A stretch of DNA of 64,000 nucleotides from Oceanitalea stevensii. GTDB lineage: Bacteria > Actinomycetota > Actinomycetes > Actinomycetales > Actinomycetaceae. The notes beneath the pieces are model-generated. The model was not told the DNA's origin and ran no database searches. It saw only the letters and a list, made by a program, of their open reading frames with translations. Within the stretch, counting starts at the first letter, position 1. Each line of letters opens with the position of its first letter. This document shows, piece after piece, positions 41,306-50,976 of the stretch. The stretch lies in NCBI RefSeq assembly GCF_014837105.1, contig NZ_JACSPO010000002.1, positions 199,470 through 263,469 of the forward strand, given 5' to 3'. A program made the position numbers and the translations under genes.

Positions 41306-42697
41306 GTGCCGAGCTACCAGCAGTTCAAGCTGCCCGACGTCGGTGAGGGCCTCACCGAGGCCGACGTCGCCGAGTGGCGGGTCGCCGTCGGCGACACCGT
41401 CGACGTCAACCAGGTGATCGTCGAGATCGAGACGGCCAAGTCGCTCGTCGAGCTGCCCGTCCCGTGGGCGGGTGTCGTCACCGAGCTCCTCGTCCGTGAG
41501 GGCGAGACCGTGCCGGTGGGCACGCCGATCGTCGTCATCGACGTCGACCCCGGCGGTGCGGCCGCCGACGACGGCGCCCCCGCCGCGTCGTCGACGAGCG
41601 GTGACGTGCTCGTCGGCTCGGGGACGAAGGAGGGCTCCACCGCCCGCCGTCGCCGCCGCTCCGCTCCCGCCGCCGAGCCGGCGGCCCAGGACCCCGCGGC
41701 CGCCCCGGGCGTCCCCGCCCCCCAGACCCCGCCCGCGGAGCGCCCCGACCGCGCCCAGGCCGCGCCCGCGGCGGGCCGCGCGGCCGTCTCGCCCGCGGTG
41801 CTCGCGAAGCCGCCGGTGCGCAAGCTCGCCAAGGACCTCGGCGTCGACCTCACCGCCGTCGCGGCGACGGGCCCCGGCGGGATCGTCACCCGGGAGGACG
41901 TCCTGGCCCACGCGAAGCGCTCGGAGGCCCAGGAGCTGGCGACCTACCCGGACGACGACAAACCGTGGCTCGCCGACGGCGTCGTGTCCGCCAACGGGCG
42001 CCAGACCCGCGTGCCGGTGCGCTCGGTGCGCCGCCGCACCGCCGAGGCGATGGTGAGCTCGGCCTTCACCGCCCCGCACGTCACCGTGTTCCACACGGTC
42101 GACGTCAGCCGCTCGATGAAGCTCGTCGCCCGGCTCAAGGAGGACCGCGCCTTCGGTGACGTCCGCGTCACCCCGCTCCTCCTCGCCGCCAAGGCGCTGC
42201 TCCTCGCGGTGCGCCGCCACCCGGAGATCAACGCCTCGTGGGACGACGAGAGCCAGGAGATCGTCTACAAGCACTACATCAACCTCGGCATCGCCGCGGC
42301 CACGCCCCGTGGCCTCGTCGTGCCCAACATCAAGGACGCCCACCGCCTGGACCTGCACGAGCTGGCGACGGCGATCGCGGGGCTCACCGCCACCGCCCGG
42401 GCGGGGCGCACGACCCCCAAGGACATGACCGACGGCACCGTGACGATCACGAACGTCGGCGTCTTCGGGATCGACACCGGCACCCCGATCCTCAACCCGG
42501 GGGAGTCGGCGATCCTCGCCCTCGGTGCGATCCGCCAGCAGCCCTGGGTCCACAAGGGCAAGGTGAAGCCGCGCTGGGTCACCCAGCTCGCGCTGTCCTT
42601 CGACCACCGGCTCGTCGACGGCGAGCTCGGCGCGCGGGTGCTGGCGGACGTGGCCCGCCTCCTGGAGAACCCCGACATGGGCCTCGTCTGGAGCTGA
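41306..42697 (+). CDS. 2-oxo acid dehydrogenase E2 component (dihydrolipoamide acyltransferase)
   Basis: This 463-residue E2 has one lipoyl domain (1-78; lipoyl Lys in IETAKSLVE) and a long Ala/Pro-rich linker. A peripheral-subunit binding domain follows (about 165-205: PPVRKLAKDLGVDL, GPGGIVTREDVL). The catalytic acyltransferase core runs from about 230 to the end, with the active-site His in SFDHRLVDGE. It transfers the acyl group from E1 to CoA. It starts at GTG 41306 behind AGGAGG (41296-41301). No E3 lies in the window, so a shared dihydrolipoamide dehydrogenase elsewhere must complete the complex. Confidence 0.93.
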   Translation: MPSYQQFKLPDVGEGLTEADVAEWRVAVGDTVDVNQVIVEIETAKSLVELPVPWAGVVTELLVREGETVPVGTPIVVIDVDPGGAAADDGAPAASSTSGDVLVGSGTKEGSTARRRRRSAPAAEPAAQDPAAAPGVPAPQTPPAERPDRAQAAPAAGRAAVSPAVLAKPPVRKLAKDLGVDLTAVAATGPGGIVTREDVLAHAKRSEAQELATYPDDDKPWLADGVVSANGRQTRVPVRSVRRRTAEAMVSSAFTAPHVTVFHTVDVSRSMKLVARLKEDRAFGDVRVTPLLLAAKALLLAVRRHPEINASWDDESQEIVYKHYINLGIAAATPRGLVVPNIKDAHRLDLHELATAIAGLTATARAGRTTPKDMTDGTVTITNVGVFGIDTGTPILNPGESAILALGAIRQQPWVHKGKVKPRWVTQLALSFDHRLVDGELGARVLADVARLLENPDMGLVWS

Positions 42698-42715
42698 CCG
42701 CCCCGCCGTGGGTCG

Positions 42716-43903
42716 TCAGGCGGGCAGGAGCTCCGCCCCGCCACCCGGCGCCCACTGGAGCTTGAGGAGGGTGGCGTCGTCCTGGAGGCGTCCGCGCTGG
42801 TGGTCCAGGACGTCTCGGAGCACGAGGCGCAGCGTCTCCGGGGGTGGCGTGGACGCGGTGTCGTGCTGCTCGATGAGGCCGATGAGCCGCTGGAGGCCGA
42901 AGAACGTCCCGGCGTCGTCACGGGCCTCGGTGATGCCGTCGGTGTAGAGGACCACCTGGTCGCCGGGGTGCAGCTGGACGCGTCCGACCGTCGCCTCCCG
43001 CCCGCCGAGCCCGAACAGGGGACGCCCGGAGTGGTCGAGCACCTCCAGCACCTCCCCGCCTCGGAGCAGCAGCGGGTGGGGGTGGCCGGCGTTGAGGTAG
43101 TCGAGCACCCCGGTGGCCGTGTCCAGCCGGGCGAGCACGCCGGTGGCGTACCCGGCCGAGTTGGTCTGCTCCGCGAGCACCCGGTCGATCTCGCGGGCGC
43201 AGTCGCCGAGGTCCGCGCCGCGGCGTCGCTGGTTGCGGTAGGTGGCGAGCGCCACCGAGGTGAGGAGCCCGGAGGTGAGGTCGTGGCCGGCGCCGTCGAA
43301 GAGGGCGAGGTCGACGCGCGTGCCGTGGACCGCGTAGTCGAAGGCGTCCCCGGCCACCCGCTCGCTGGGCTCGAGGAGGCCGGTGATGACGACGTCGTCC
43401 GAGGCGTAGGTCAGCGGCGGCAGGAGGTTCCACAGCAGCTCGGCCGCGACGGTACGGTCCACCCCGCCGCGGGTCCGGGTGATGGCGTCCCCGTAGGGCG
43501 TCATCACGGCCACGAGGTGGCCGATGAGCAGGGACGCCCAGCGCAGCACGTCGACGTGGTCGGACGGTCGCCGACCTCCCGGCCGGCCGGCGGCGGTGAG
43601 CACCCCGAGCCGCTCGACACCGTCGAGCAGCGGCACCCAGGAGGTGTCGCCGTCGTGGACCGGGCGCATCGTGCGGAAGGCCTGCCCGGCCGGGGTGTCC
43701 AGACCGAGCTCGCCCGGTTCGCCGGCGAGCGGGACGAGCCGCCGCTGGTCGAAGGTCACGAGGTGGGCGCTGAGCTCCCACCCGAGCTCCCGCCCGGCGT
43801 CGGCGACGACGGCGGAGAGCCGGTCGGGCGTGGAGCGGTGCGACTCGTCCAGGAGCGTGGTCAGGCAGGCGAGCGCCGCCGGGCTCGGGTCGTCGTGGTT
43901 CAC
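42716..43903 (-). CDS. SpoIIE/PP2C-type serine phosphatase with N-terminal GAF-like domain
   Basis: This 395-residue protein has an N-terminal GAF-like sensor region (about 20-135: AGRELGWELSAHLVTF, DTSWVPLLDGVERLGVL). A PP2C/SpoIIE phosphatase domain follows (about 175-390). Metal ligands are in AGDAFDYAV, LALFDGAGHDLTSGL, VLYTDGITEARD and DDATLLKLQW. Such proteins usually dephosphorylate anti-anti-sigma factors and thereby control an alternative sigma factor. No anti-sigma partner is nearby. The ATG 43903 start is followed at once by the helix ALACLTTLLDESH. Confidence 0.85.
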   Translation of the reverse strand: MNHDDPSPAALACLTTLLDESHRSTPDRLSAVVADAGRELGWELSAHLVTFDQRRLVPLAGEPGELGLDTPAGQAFRTMRPVHDGDTSWVPLLDGVERLGVLTAAGRPGGRRPSDHVDVLRWASLLIGHLVAVMTPYGDAITRTRGGVDRTVAAELLWNLLPPLTYASDDVVITGLLEPSERVAGDAFDYAVHGTRVDLALFDGAGHDLTSGLLTSVALATYRNQRRRGADLGDCAREIDRVLAEQTNSAGYATGVLARLDTATGVLDYLNAGHPHPLLLRGGEVLEVLDHSGRPLFGLGGREATVGRVQLHPGDQVVLYTDGITEARDDAGTFFGLQRLIGLIEQHDTASTPPPETLRLVLRDVLDHQRGRLQDDATLLKLQWAPGGGAELLPA

Positions 43904-43916
43904 GCCCGCAGCCTAC

Positions 43917-43945
43917 GCGGCCCCGGTCCTCGGGGCCGGGGCCGC
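43917..43945 (-). terminator. GC hairpin after the S9 peptidase
   Basis: GCGGCCCCGG and CCGGGGCCGC form a 10-bp perfect stem with a 9-nt loop, 7 nt past the minus-strand stop at 43953 and just upstream of the phosphatase gene. Confidence 0.6.
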
Positions 43946-43952
43946 GGAGGCC

Positions 43953-45998
43953 TCAGCCGAGGGTGTGGGGCAGGTCTCCGGGCGCCTCGCCGAGGACGTG
44001 CTCGGCGAGGAAGGCGAGGTTGACCTCGTACCAGACCTTGGCGTTCTGGGGCGTGAGGATCCAGTGGTTCTCGTCGGGGAAGTAGAGGAAGCGGTGCGGG
44101 CTCGCGCCGTCCTCGTCCGCCGGGAGCCCGGACCGGGAGAGCAGCTCGTACCAGAGCCGCAGGCCCTCGCCGATCGGCACGCGGTAGTCCTTGTCGCCGT
44201 GGATGACGAGCATGGGGGTGCGGATGTTGCCCACGTGCAGGTGCGGGGAGTTGGCCAGCGCCATCTCCGGGGACATCTCCCGGCCCCAGTACCAGGCGGC
44301 GTCCGTCGTCGGGCCGAAGGCGTCCAGCGCCCACAGGCTCGCGTGGGTGACGACGGCGCGGAAGCGGTCGGTGTGCCCGGCCACCCAGTTGGCCATGTAG
44401 CCGCCGAAGGAGCCGCCCATCGCGGCGGTGCGGGAGGCGTCGACGTCCTCGCGCTCCTCCACGGCGTCGGTGACCGCCATGAGGTCGGTGTACGGGGCCT
44501 CGCCCCACGCGCCCCAGCCGCGCTGGACGAAGTCCTGTCCGTAGCCGGTCGACAGCGCCGGGTCCGGCAGCAGCACGGCGTAGCCGCGGGCGACCATGAT
44601 CCACGGGTTCCACCGCCACGACCACGAGTTCCACGAGCCCAGCGGCCCGCCGTGGATCCACAGCAGCAGGGGCGCCGGGGCGTCGGCGCTCGCGCCCTCG
44701 GGCAGCGCGAGCCAGGCCCGCACCCGCGCGCCGTCCGCGGCGGTGGTCTCCACCTCGGTGAGGGTGCCGGGCAGGGCCGGCCGCTCGGCGGGACCGGGCA
44801 GCGCCGTGACCTGCGCCGGGCCGGTGAGGTCGCCGAGGTCGATCCGTACGACCTCGGCGGGGTGCTCGTAGGAGGCACGCAGCGCGTAGGCGGCCGTCCC
44901 GTCCGGGGCGACGACGACGTCGGTGAGCGCGCCCTCGTCGGTGAGCCGGGTGACGGCGCCGGTGTCGAGGGCGACGTGGAAGAGGCGCGAGCGGCCGTCG
45001 TCGTCGGCGACGACGAGCAGGCCGGAGGAGTCGGGCAGCCAGCGCAGCTGCGCGGGCCAGCGGTCCCACTCGCGGGTGAGGGCGCGGGACTCGCCCCCGG
45101 CGGCGTCGACGACCTCGACCCACATCCGCGGCGCCTGCTCGGCCGTGCTGAGCGCCTCGCGCACGTAGGCGACGAGCCGGCCGTCGGGGCTGACCCGCGG
45201 GCCGCCGACCTCCGCGTCGGCGTCGTCGACGAGGACGGTGCGGGAGCCGTCGGCGAGGTCCACGCGGCACAGCTGGGTGCGCACCGCGCCGCGCGCCACG
45301 GGCACGTTCCACGTCGTGACGAGGAAGCTGCCGTCGGCCGCGAGGTCCGTGGACGCCTCGGTCAGCGCGGCGCCGGCGGTGGGGGTGAGCTCGCGCAGCG
45401 CGTGGCTGCCGCGGGGCGCGGCGTCCTCCGCGGGCTCGGCGTCGGTGGGCTCGGCCGCGTAGAGCCGCGGCAGGTCCGGACCGAGGTCGTGGTCCCAGTA
45501 CCGCACCGGGTAGGCGCTGTGGAGGATCGCGCTCACCTTGTGCTCGGTGCGCGCCTTGCGCAGACGGTGGTCCTCGTCGACGTCCCCGGCGGAGGGCAGC
45601 GCGTCGGCCATGACGACGACGGCGGCCCGCGCGGCCGCGCTCACGCCCGAGATCCCACCGGGGTGGGCGGCGACCATGCTCGCCTCGCCGCCGGCGGCGG
45701 GCAGGGACCACACGGCGGGACGCGCGTCGTCGTCGGTGCCGCGCTTGGCGACGAAGAGGAGGTCACCGCCGGCGGTGAAGGTCGGCTGGGACTCCCCGCT
45801 CGGGCCGTGGGTGAGGCGGCGGGCCGGGCGCTCGCCGGCCGGGTCCACCTCCCACAGGGCGGGCTGGTAGCGGGTGCGGTCCTCGTCGAGGGCGCTCACC
45901 GTGGTGACGAGGCGCCGTCCGTCGGGGGAGATCGCCAGCCCGCCGAGGCGGGGGAGGGCGATGTAGTCGTCGAGGTCGTGGAAGGGAGTGTCGCTCAC
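43953..45998 (-). CDS. S9-family (prolyl oligopeptidase-type) serine peptidase
   Basis: This 681-residue protein has an N-terminal beta-propeller (about 1-420, TolB/WD40-like blades such as ISPDGRRLVTTV, VSPDGRLVAYVREA, VAPDGTAAYAL). A C-terminal alpha/beta hydrolase carries Ser530 in GGSFGGYMANW, an Asp near VIHGDKDYRVP and a His in DENHWIL. Such acylaminoacyl or dipeptidyl peptidases degrade short peptides in the cytosol; no signal peptide is present. GTG 45998 has TAGGAC 6 nt upstream, so it is probably leaderless. Confidence 0.92.
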   Translation of the reverse strand: MSDTPFHDLDDYIALPRLGGLAISPDGRRLVTTVSALDEDRTRYQPALWEVDPAGERPARRLTHGPSGESQPTFTAGGDLLFVAKRGTDDDARPAVWSLPAAGGEASMVAAHPGGISGVSAAARAAVVVMADALPSAGDVDEDHRLRKARTEHKVSAILHSAYPVRYWDHDLGPDLPRLYAAEPTDAEPAEDAAPRGSHALRELTPTAGAALTEASTDLAADGSFLVTTWNVPVARGAVRTQLCRVDLADGSRTVLVDDADAEVGGPRVSPDGRLVAYVREALSTAEQAPRMWVEVVDAAGGESRALTREWDRWPAQLRWLPDSSGLLVVADDDGRSRLFHVALDTGAVTRLTDEGALTDVVVAPDGTAAYALRASYEHPAEVVRIDLGDLTGPAQVTALPGPAERPALPGTLTEVETTAADGARVRAWLALPEGASADAPAPLLLWIHGGPLGSWNSWSWRWNPWIMVARGYAVLLPDPALSTGYGQDFVQRGWGAWGEAPYTDLMAVTDAVEEREDVDASRTAAMGGSFGGYMANWVAGHTDRFRAVVTHASLWALDAFGPTTDAAWYWGREMSPEMALANSPHLHVGNIRTPMLVIHGDKDYRVPIGEGLRLWYELLSRSGLPADEDGASPHRFLYFPDENHWILTPQNAKVWYEVNLAFLAEHVLGEAPGDLPHTLG

Positions 45999-46004
45999 GG
46001 ACCT

Positions 46005-46010
46005 GTCCTA
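46005..46010 (-). promoter_or_regulatory. -10 box TAGGAC of a leaderless promoter
   Basis: On the minus strand TAGGAC ends 6 nt before GTG 45998. The last base departs from TANNNT. Confidence 0.4.
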
Positions 46011-46036
46011 TCACGTGACCCGTGCCACCCCGCGCG

Positions 46037-47050
46037 CTACTCGGGCCACAGGGAGACGAGCACCTTGCCGGAGGCCTCGGAGTCGCGGGCGACGGCGAAG
46101 GCCTCCAGCGCCTGGTCGGCGGGCAGCTCGTGGGTGACGACCTGCTCGATGCCGGGCTGCGCGTCGAGGAGCGCGACCGCGGCGTCGATCTCGTCCCGGA
46201 AGCGGAAGGAGCCGTGGACGGTGAGCTCCTTGGAGATGACGGGCGCGAGGTTGAGGCCCTTCGGCTCGTCCGGCACCATCCCCAGCTGGACGTGCACCCC
46301 GGCCCGGCGGGCCGCGCGGAAGGCGGCGTTGATCGACGCCGGGACGCCCGAGCACTCGAGGACGACGTCGTAGGCCTCCGCCGGCACCTCCTCCCGGCTC
46401 ACGTCGACGGTGGCGTGCACGCCGAGGGCCCGGGCACGCCCGAGCGGTCCGGGCAGCACGTCGGTGGCCGTCACATCGGCGGCGCCCCCGCTGAGGGCGG
46501 CGGCAGCGGTGAGCAGCCCGATGGGCCCGGCACCGGTGACGAGGACCCGCCTGCCCGTGACACCGCCGGCCAGCGCGACCCCGTGCATCCCGACGGCGAG
46601 CGGCTCGGCGAGGGCGGCGCGCCGCAGGGGCAGCGACGCGGGCAGGACCCGCAGCATCGACCGGTCGACGAGGAGGTACTCGCTCATCCCGCCCTGCGTG
46701 TGCGGCCAGGTCGAGGCACTGCCGAGGTACGCGCCGCCCGGCCACAGGTGCGGGCGGTCCTCCACGCCGGGCCGTACCTCGCCGAACGTGGCGGGGTGGA
46801 CGGTCACCGGGGTGCCCGGGGCGAGCTCCCCGGCGGGGTCGAGGTCCACCGTCCCGGAGACCTCGTGGCCCGGCACGAGGGGCTCGCGCACGACGAAGGC
46901 CCCGTTCGCGCCGTCGTAGTAGTAGTGGAGGTCCGAGCCGCAGATGCCGGCGTAGGCCATCCGCAGGCGGACCTGCCCGGGACCGGGCTCGGGCGTGGGC
47001 ACCTCGACGAGCTCGAGGTCCTCCCTTCCCCTGATGACGATCGCGCGCAC
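46037..47050 (-). CDS. idnD: L-idonate 5-dehydrogenase (zinc-dependent)
   Basis: This 337-residue medium-chain dehydrogenase oxidises L-idonate to 5-keto-D-gluconate. GICGSDLHYYYDG holds the catalytic zinc Cys, VPGHEVSG the zinc His/Glu, VLVTGAGPIGLLTAA the NAD(P) Rossmann motif, and DVVLECSGVPASINAA is typical of the polyol/idonate branch. The four-cysteine structural zinc lobe of many relatives is reduced here. It starts at GTG 47050 behind AGGAGGGAG. It is the last gene of gntP-idnO-idnD, and the adjacent idnO supports the idonate assignment. Confidence 0.88.
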   Translation of the reverse strand: MRAIVIRGREDLELVEVPTPEPGPGQVRLRMAYAGICGSDLHYYYDGANGAFVVREPLVPGHEVSGTVDLDPAGELAPGTPVTVHPATFGEVRPGVEDRPHLWPGGAYLGSASTWPHTQGGMSEYLLVDRSMLRVLPASLPLRRAALAEPLAVGMHGVALAGGVTGRRVLVTGAGPIGLLTAAAALSGGAADVTATDVLPGPLGRARALGVHATVDVSREEVPAEAYDVVLECSGVPASINAAFRAARRAGVHVQLGMVPDEPKGLNLAPVISKELTVHGSFRFRDEIDAAVALLDAQPGIEQVVTHELPADQALEAFAVARDSEASGKVLVSLWPE

Positions 47051-47061
47051 GAGGCTCCCTC

Positions 47062-47835
47062 CTAGACGACGGCGGTCATGCCGCCGTCGACGAAGACGTT
47101 CTGGCCCGAGACGAAGCTCGCGGCGTCCGAGCACAGGTAGACGAGCGTGCCGACGAGCTCCTCGACCCGGCCCCAGCGGCGGGCCGGCGTGCGGTCGACC
47201 ACCCAGCGGGTGAAGTCCTCGTCCTCGACGAGCGCCCGGTTCATCTCGGTGGCGAAGTAGCCGGGGGAGATGGCGTTGACCTGGATGTTGAAGCGGGCGA
47301 GGTCGGCCGCCATGCCCTTGGTGAGCATGACGAGCCCGCCCTTCGTCGCCGAGTAGGGCGCGATGGTCTGCCGGGCGAGCTGGGACTGGACGGAGCCGAT
47401 GTTGACGACCTTGCCCGAGCCCCGCTCGGCCATCCCGCGGGTGACCTGCTGGGAGACGTAGAAGGCGCTGCTGAGGTTGGCGGCGACGACGTCGTCCCAG
47501 TCGCGCGGGTCGAAGTCGTTGAACGGCGCGCGCCGCTGGATGCCGGCGTTGTTGACGAGGATGTCCGGCACCCCCTGCTCGGCCACCAGCGCCGTGACGC
47601 CGTCGCGCACCGCTGCGGCGTCGGTGACGTCGAAGCTGACGGCGGGGACCTCCGCGCCGTCCCCCGCAGCGGCGACCTGCTCGCGGGCGCGGGCGAGCGC
47701 CTCCCGGTTGCGTCCGTGGAGGACCACCCGGGCCCCGTGCCGGGCCAGACCAGTGGCCAGCGCGAGGCCCAGGCCGCGGGAGGAGCCGGTGACGAGCGCG
47801 AGCCGGCCGGTGATGTCGAACAGTGGGCTGGACAC
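47062..47835 (-). CDS. idnO: gluconate 5-dehydrogenase (SDR)
   Basis: This 257-residue short-chain dehydrogenase interconverts 5-keto-D-gluconate and D-gluconate. VTGSSRGLGLALATGLA is the cofactor loop, NNAGIQRRAPF the NNAG motif, and the catalytic residues are Ser in NIGSVQSQ and Tyr/Lys in YSATKGG. NAGIQRR, SVQS and VNAISPGYFATEMNRALVED closely follow known IdnO sequences. It starts at GTG 47835 behind AGGAG, 8 nt after gntP, and is 11 nt before idnD. Confidence 0.9.
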   Translation of the reverse strand: MSSPLFDITGRLALVTGSSRGLGLALATGLARHGARVVLHGRNREALARAREQVAAAGDGAEVPAVSFDVTDAAAVRDGVTALVAEQGVPDILVNNAGIQRRAPFNDFDPRDWDDVVAANLSSAFYVSQQVTRGMAERGSGKVVNIGSVQSQLARQTIAPYSATKGGLVMLTKGMAADLARFNIQVNAISPGYFATEMNRALVEDEDFTRWVVDRTPARRWGRVEELVGTLVYLCSDAASFVSGQNVFVDGGMTAVV

Positions 47836-47843
47836 GCCGGCTC

Positions 47844-49223
<1,380 letters not shown>

Positions 49224-49290
49224 GGGAGCCCCCTCGGAGTCGTGACCCCGGCTCCCCCGCCGGGGCAGCGCCGTCGACGCTGCCTCGCAC

Positions 49291-49296
49291 AGTATC
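49291..49296 (-). promoter_or_regulatory. candidate -10 box GATACT of the gntP-idnO-idnD operon
   Basis: On the minus strand GATACT lies 67 nt before GTG 49223, in the divergent gap shared with the coiled-coil gene. It predicts an untranslated leader of about 60 nt. No convincing -35 was found. Confidence 0.35.
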
Positions 49297-49369
49297 GGTG
49301 ACCGGCGCAGCAGGCCCAGGGGGAGACGACTCGCCGCTCCACCCGTGCGGGCCGCGAGCCCGTCCCCGC

Positions 49370-49375
49370 TAGCGT
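49370..49375 (+). promoter_or_regulatory. -10 box TAGCGT of a leaderless promoter
   Basis: TAGCGT ends 6 nt before GTG 49382. Confidence 0.6.
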
Positions 49376-49381
49376 GGGGTC

Positions 49382-50200
49382 GTGGCGGTCGACGACGGCG
49401 TACCGGAGCCGGAGGAGCTCCTCGCCGAGCCGGCAGGCTCGGTCGAGGTCGAGCTGGCGCGCGCCCTGTCCGCGGCGCAGCGCCAGATCCACTGGCTGCG
49501 CGAGGAGCGCGACCGGCTGCGCGCCGAGCTCGCGGCCGAGCCGCGCGAGGACCGCACCGACGACCCCGCCGTCCTTCTCGCCGACGTCGTCGAGCAGGCC
49601 GTCCCCGAGGCCGCGCGGCGCCTCGCCCTGCGGGAGGCGGCCGGCAGCGACACGTGGGACCGGCTGACCGAGGGGGTCCGGGAGGTCTACCTCACGCGTG
49701 CCCGCGCCGCCGTCGAGGCCGTGGTGCCGGTGTTCGACGCCGCCGTCGCCGCGATCCCCGGCCTGGGGGAGGTGCGCCGCGCGCAGCTGCGGCTGGGCCT
49801 GCCGCCGGAGGGGGACCTCGCCGGCCTGCTCGACCACGTCCGCGCGGAGAGCCGCGCGCGGGCGCTGCAGGAGGTGTCGGAGGACCTGCGCGCCCGGCTG
49901 GAGGACTATGAGCTCATGCGCCGGGCCGTGCAGGCGGTCGAGCTCGTGCTCGTCGAGGGCGAGCACATGGCCACGCAGCACGCCTCGCCGGTCGCCGTGG
50001 AGGTGGCCGAGTGGTTCACCCGGCGGCTGCAGCAGGCGCTCGCCGCGCCCGACGTCACCCTCGGTGACGCGCTCGAGGCCGAGCGGGAGCAGGTGCTCCT
50101 CGCCGTCGCCGCCGAGCTGGGGCTGGAGGGCATGGACGCCCTCGCCTGGTACAGCGACATGAGCACGCGCCTGGACGCCGCCGACGAGGCCGAGGAGTAA
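49382..50200 (+). CDS. hypothetical coiled-coil protein
   Basis: This 272-residue acidic, all-helical protein has no domain I recognise. Residues about 18-50 (VEVELARALSAAQRQIHWLREERDRL, split by charged positions) look like a coiled coil. The rest is amphipathic helix with few glycines and no signal peptide or membrane segment. Coding is supported by the leaderless promoter, third-position GC bias and a length without internal gaps. It is divergent from gntP and followed after 44 nt by the HAD gene. Confidence 0.72.
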   Translation: MAVDDGVPEPEELLAEPAGSVEVELARALSAAQRQIHWLREERDRLRAELAAEPREDRTDDPAVLLADVVEQAVPEAARRLALREAAGSDTWDRLTEGVREVYLTRARAAVEAVVPVFDAAVAAIPGLGEVRRAQLRLGLPPEGDLAGLLDHVRAESRARALQEVSEDLRARLEDYELMRRAVQAVELVLVEGEHMATQHASPVAVEVAEWFTRRLQQALAAPDVTLGDALEAEREQVLLAVAAELGLEGMDALAWYSDMSTRLDAADEAEE

Positions 50201-50244
50201 CCGAGCGGATGCGCCGGGCCCGTGGCTGGGGTACCAACGGGTCC

Positions 50245-50925
50245 ATGCCTACTGACGCACCCGGTGCCGTCCTGCTCGACATCGACGGGACCCTGGCCGA
50301 CTCCAACTACGTCCACACCTTCACCTGGGCGCGGGCCTTCCGCGAGGTCGGCCACCCGGTCGACGCGTGGCGCATCCACCGGTCCATCGGCATGGGCGGG
50401 GAGCTGCTCCTCGCCGAGCTGCTCGGCGACCGCGTCGAGGAGCTGGGGGAGGCCGCCAAGGAGAAGCACACCGAGTACTACGCGCAGGCCGCGGACGAGG
50501 TGCACCGCTTCGAGGGCGTCGTCGAGCTCGTCGCCGCGCTCAAGGAGCGCGGCGCGAAGGTCGTCCTCGCCACCTCCGCCGCCCCCGCGGAGCTGGAGAT
50601 CCTCGAGCGGCTCCTCGAGATCTCCGACGACGTCGACGCCATCACCTCCGCCCAGGACGTCGAGGAGGCCAAGCCCGACCCGGACCTCGTCCAGAAGGCG
50701 CTCGGCGCCGTGGACGTCCCCGCCGAGCGCGCGATCTTCGTCGGCGACACGGTGTGGGACGTCGAGGCCGCCGCCCGGGCGGGCGTGCCCTGCGTCGGCG
50801 TGCTCACCGGCGGGGTGAGCGAGGCCGAGCTGCGCGAGGCCGGGGCCGTGGCGGTCTACCGCTCGGTCGCCGCGATCCTCGAGGACCTCGACTCCTCCCC
50901 CCTGCGTCACGCCTGGGAGGGCTGA
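50245..50925 (+). CDS. HAD-superfamily phosphatase (phosphoglycolate-phosphatase-like)
   Basis: This 226-residue HAD hydrolase has motif I LLDIDGTLADSN (nucleophile Asp12, acid Asp14), a helical cap of the small alpha type (about 20-80), motif II LATSAA, motif III Lys in EEAKPDPD and motif IV VGDTVWDVEAA. The substrate is a phosphorylated small molecule that cannot be told here. ATG 50245 is preferred to an in-frame ATG at 50209 because TACCAA lies 7 nt upstream. It ends at a strong nested hairpin. Confidence 0.87.
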   Translation: MPTDAPGAVLLDIDGTLADSNYVHTFTWARAFREVGHPVDAWRIHRSIGMGGELLLAELLGDRVEELGEAAKEKHTEYYAQAADEVHRFEGVVELVAALKERGAKVVLATSAAPAELEILERLLEISDDVDAITSAQDVEEAKPDPDLVQKALGAVDVPAERAIFVGDTVWDVEAAARAGVPCVGVLTGGVSEAELREAGAVAVYRSVAAILEDLDSSPLRHAWEG

Positions 50926-50926
50926 G

Positions 50927-50970
50927 CCGGACGAAGGCCCGCAGCCGACCGGCTGCGGGCCCCCGTCCGG
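50927..50970. terminator. nested hairpin between convergent HAD and amidase genes
   Basis: The outer arms CCGGACG and CGTCCGG enclose inner arms GGCCCGCAGCCG and CGGCTGCGGGCC, giving a near-continuous stem of about 19 bp. It begins right after the HAD stop and ends 6 nt before the amidase stop, so it is probably a bidirectional terminator. Confidence 0.8.
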
Positions 50971-50976
50971 TGGACG

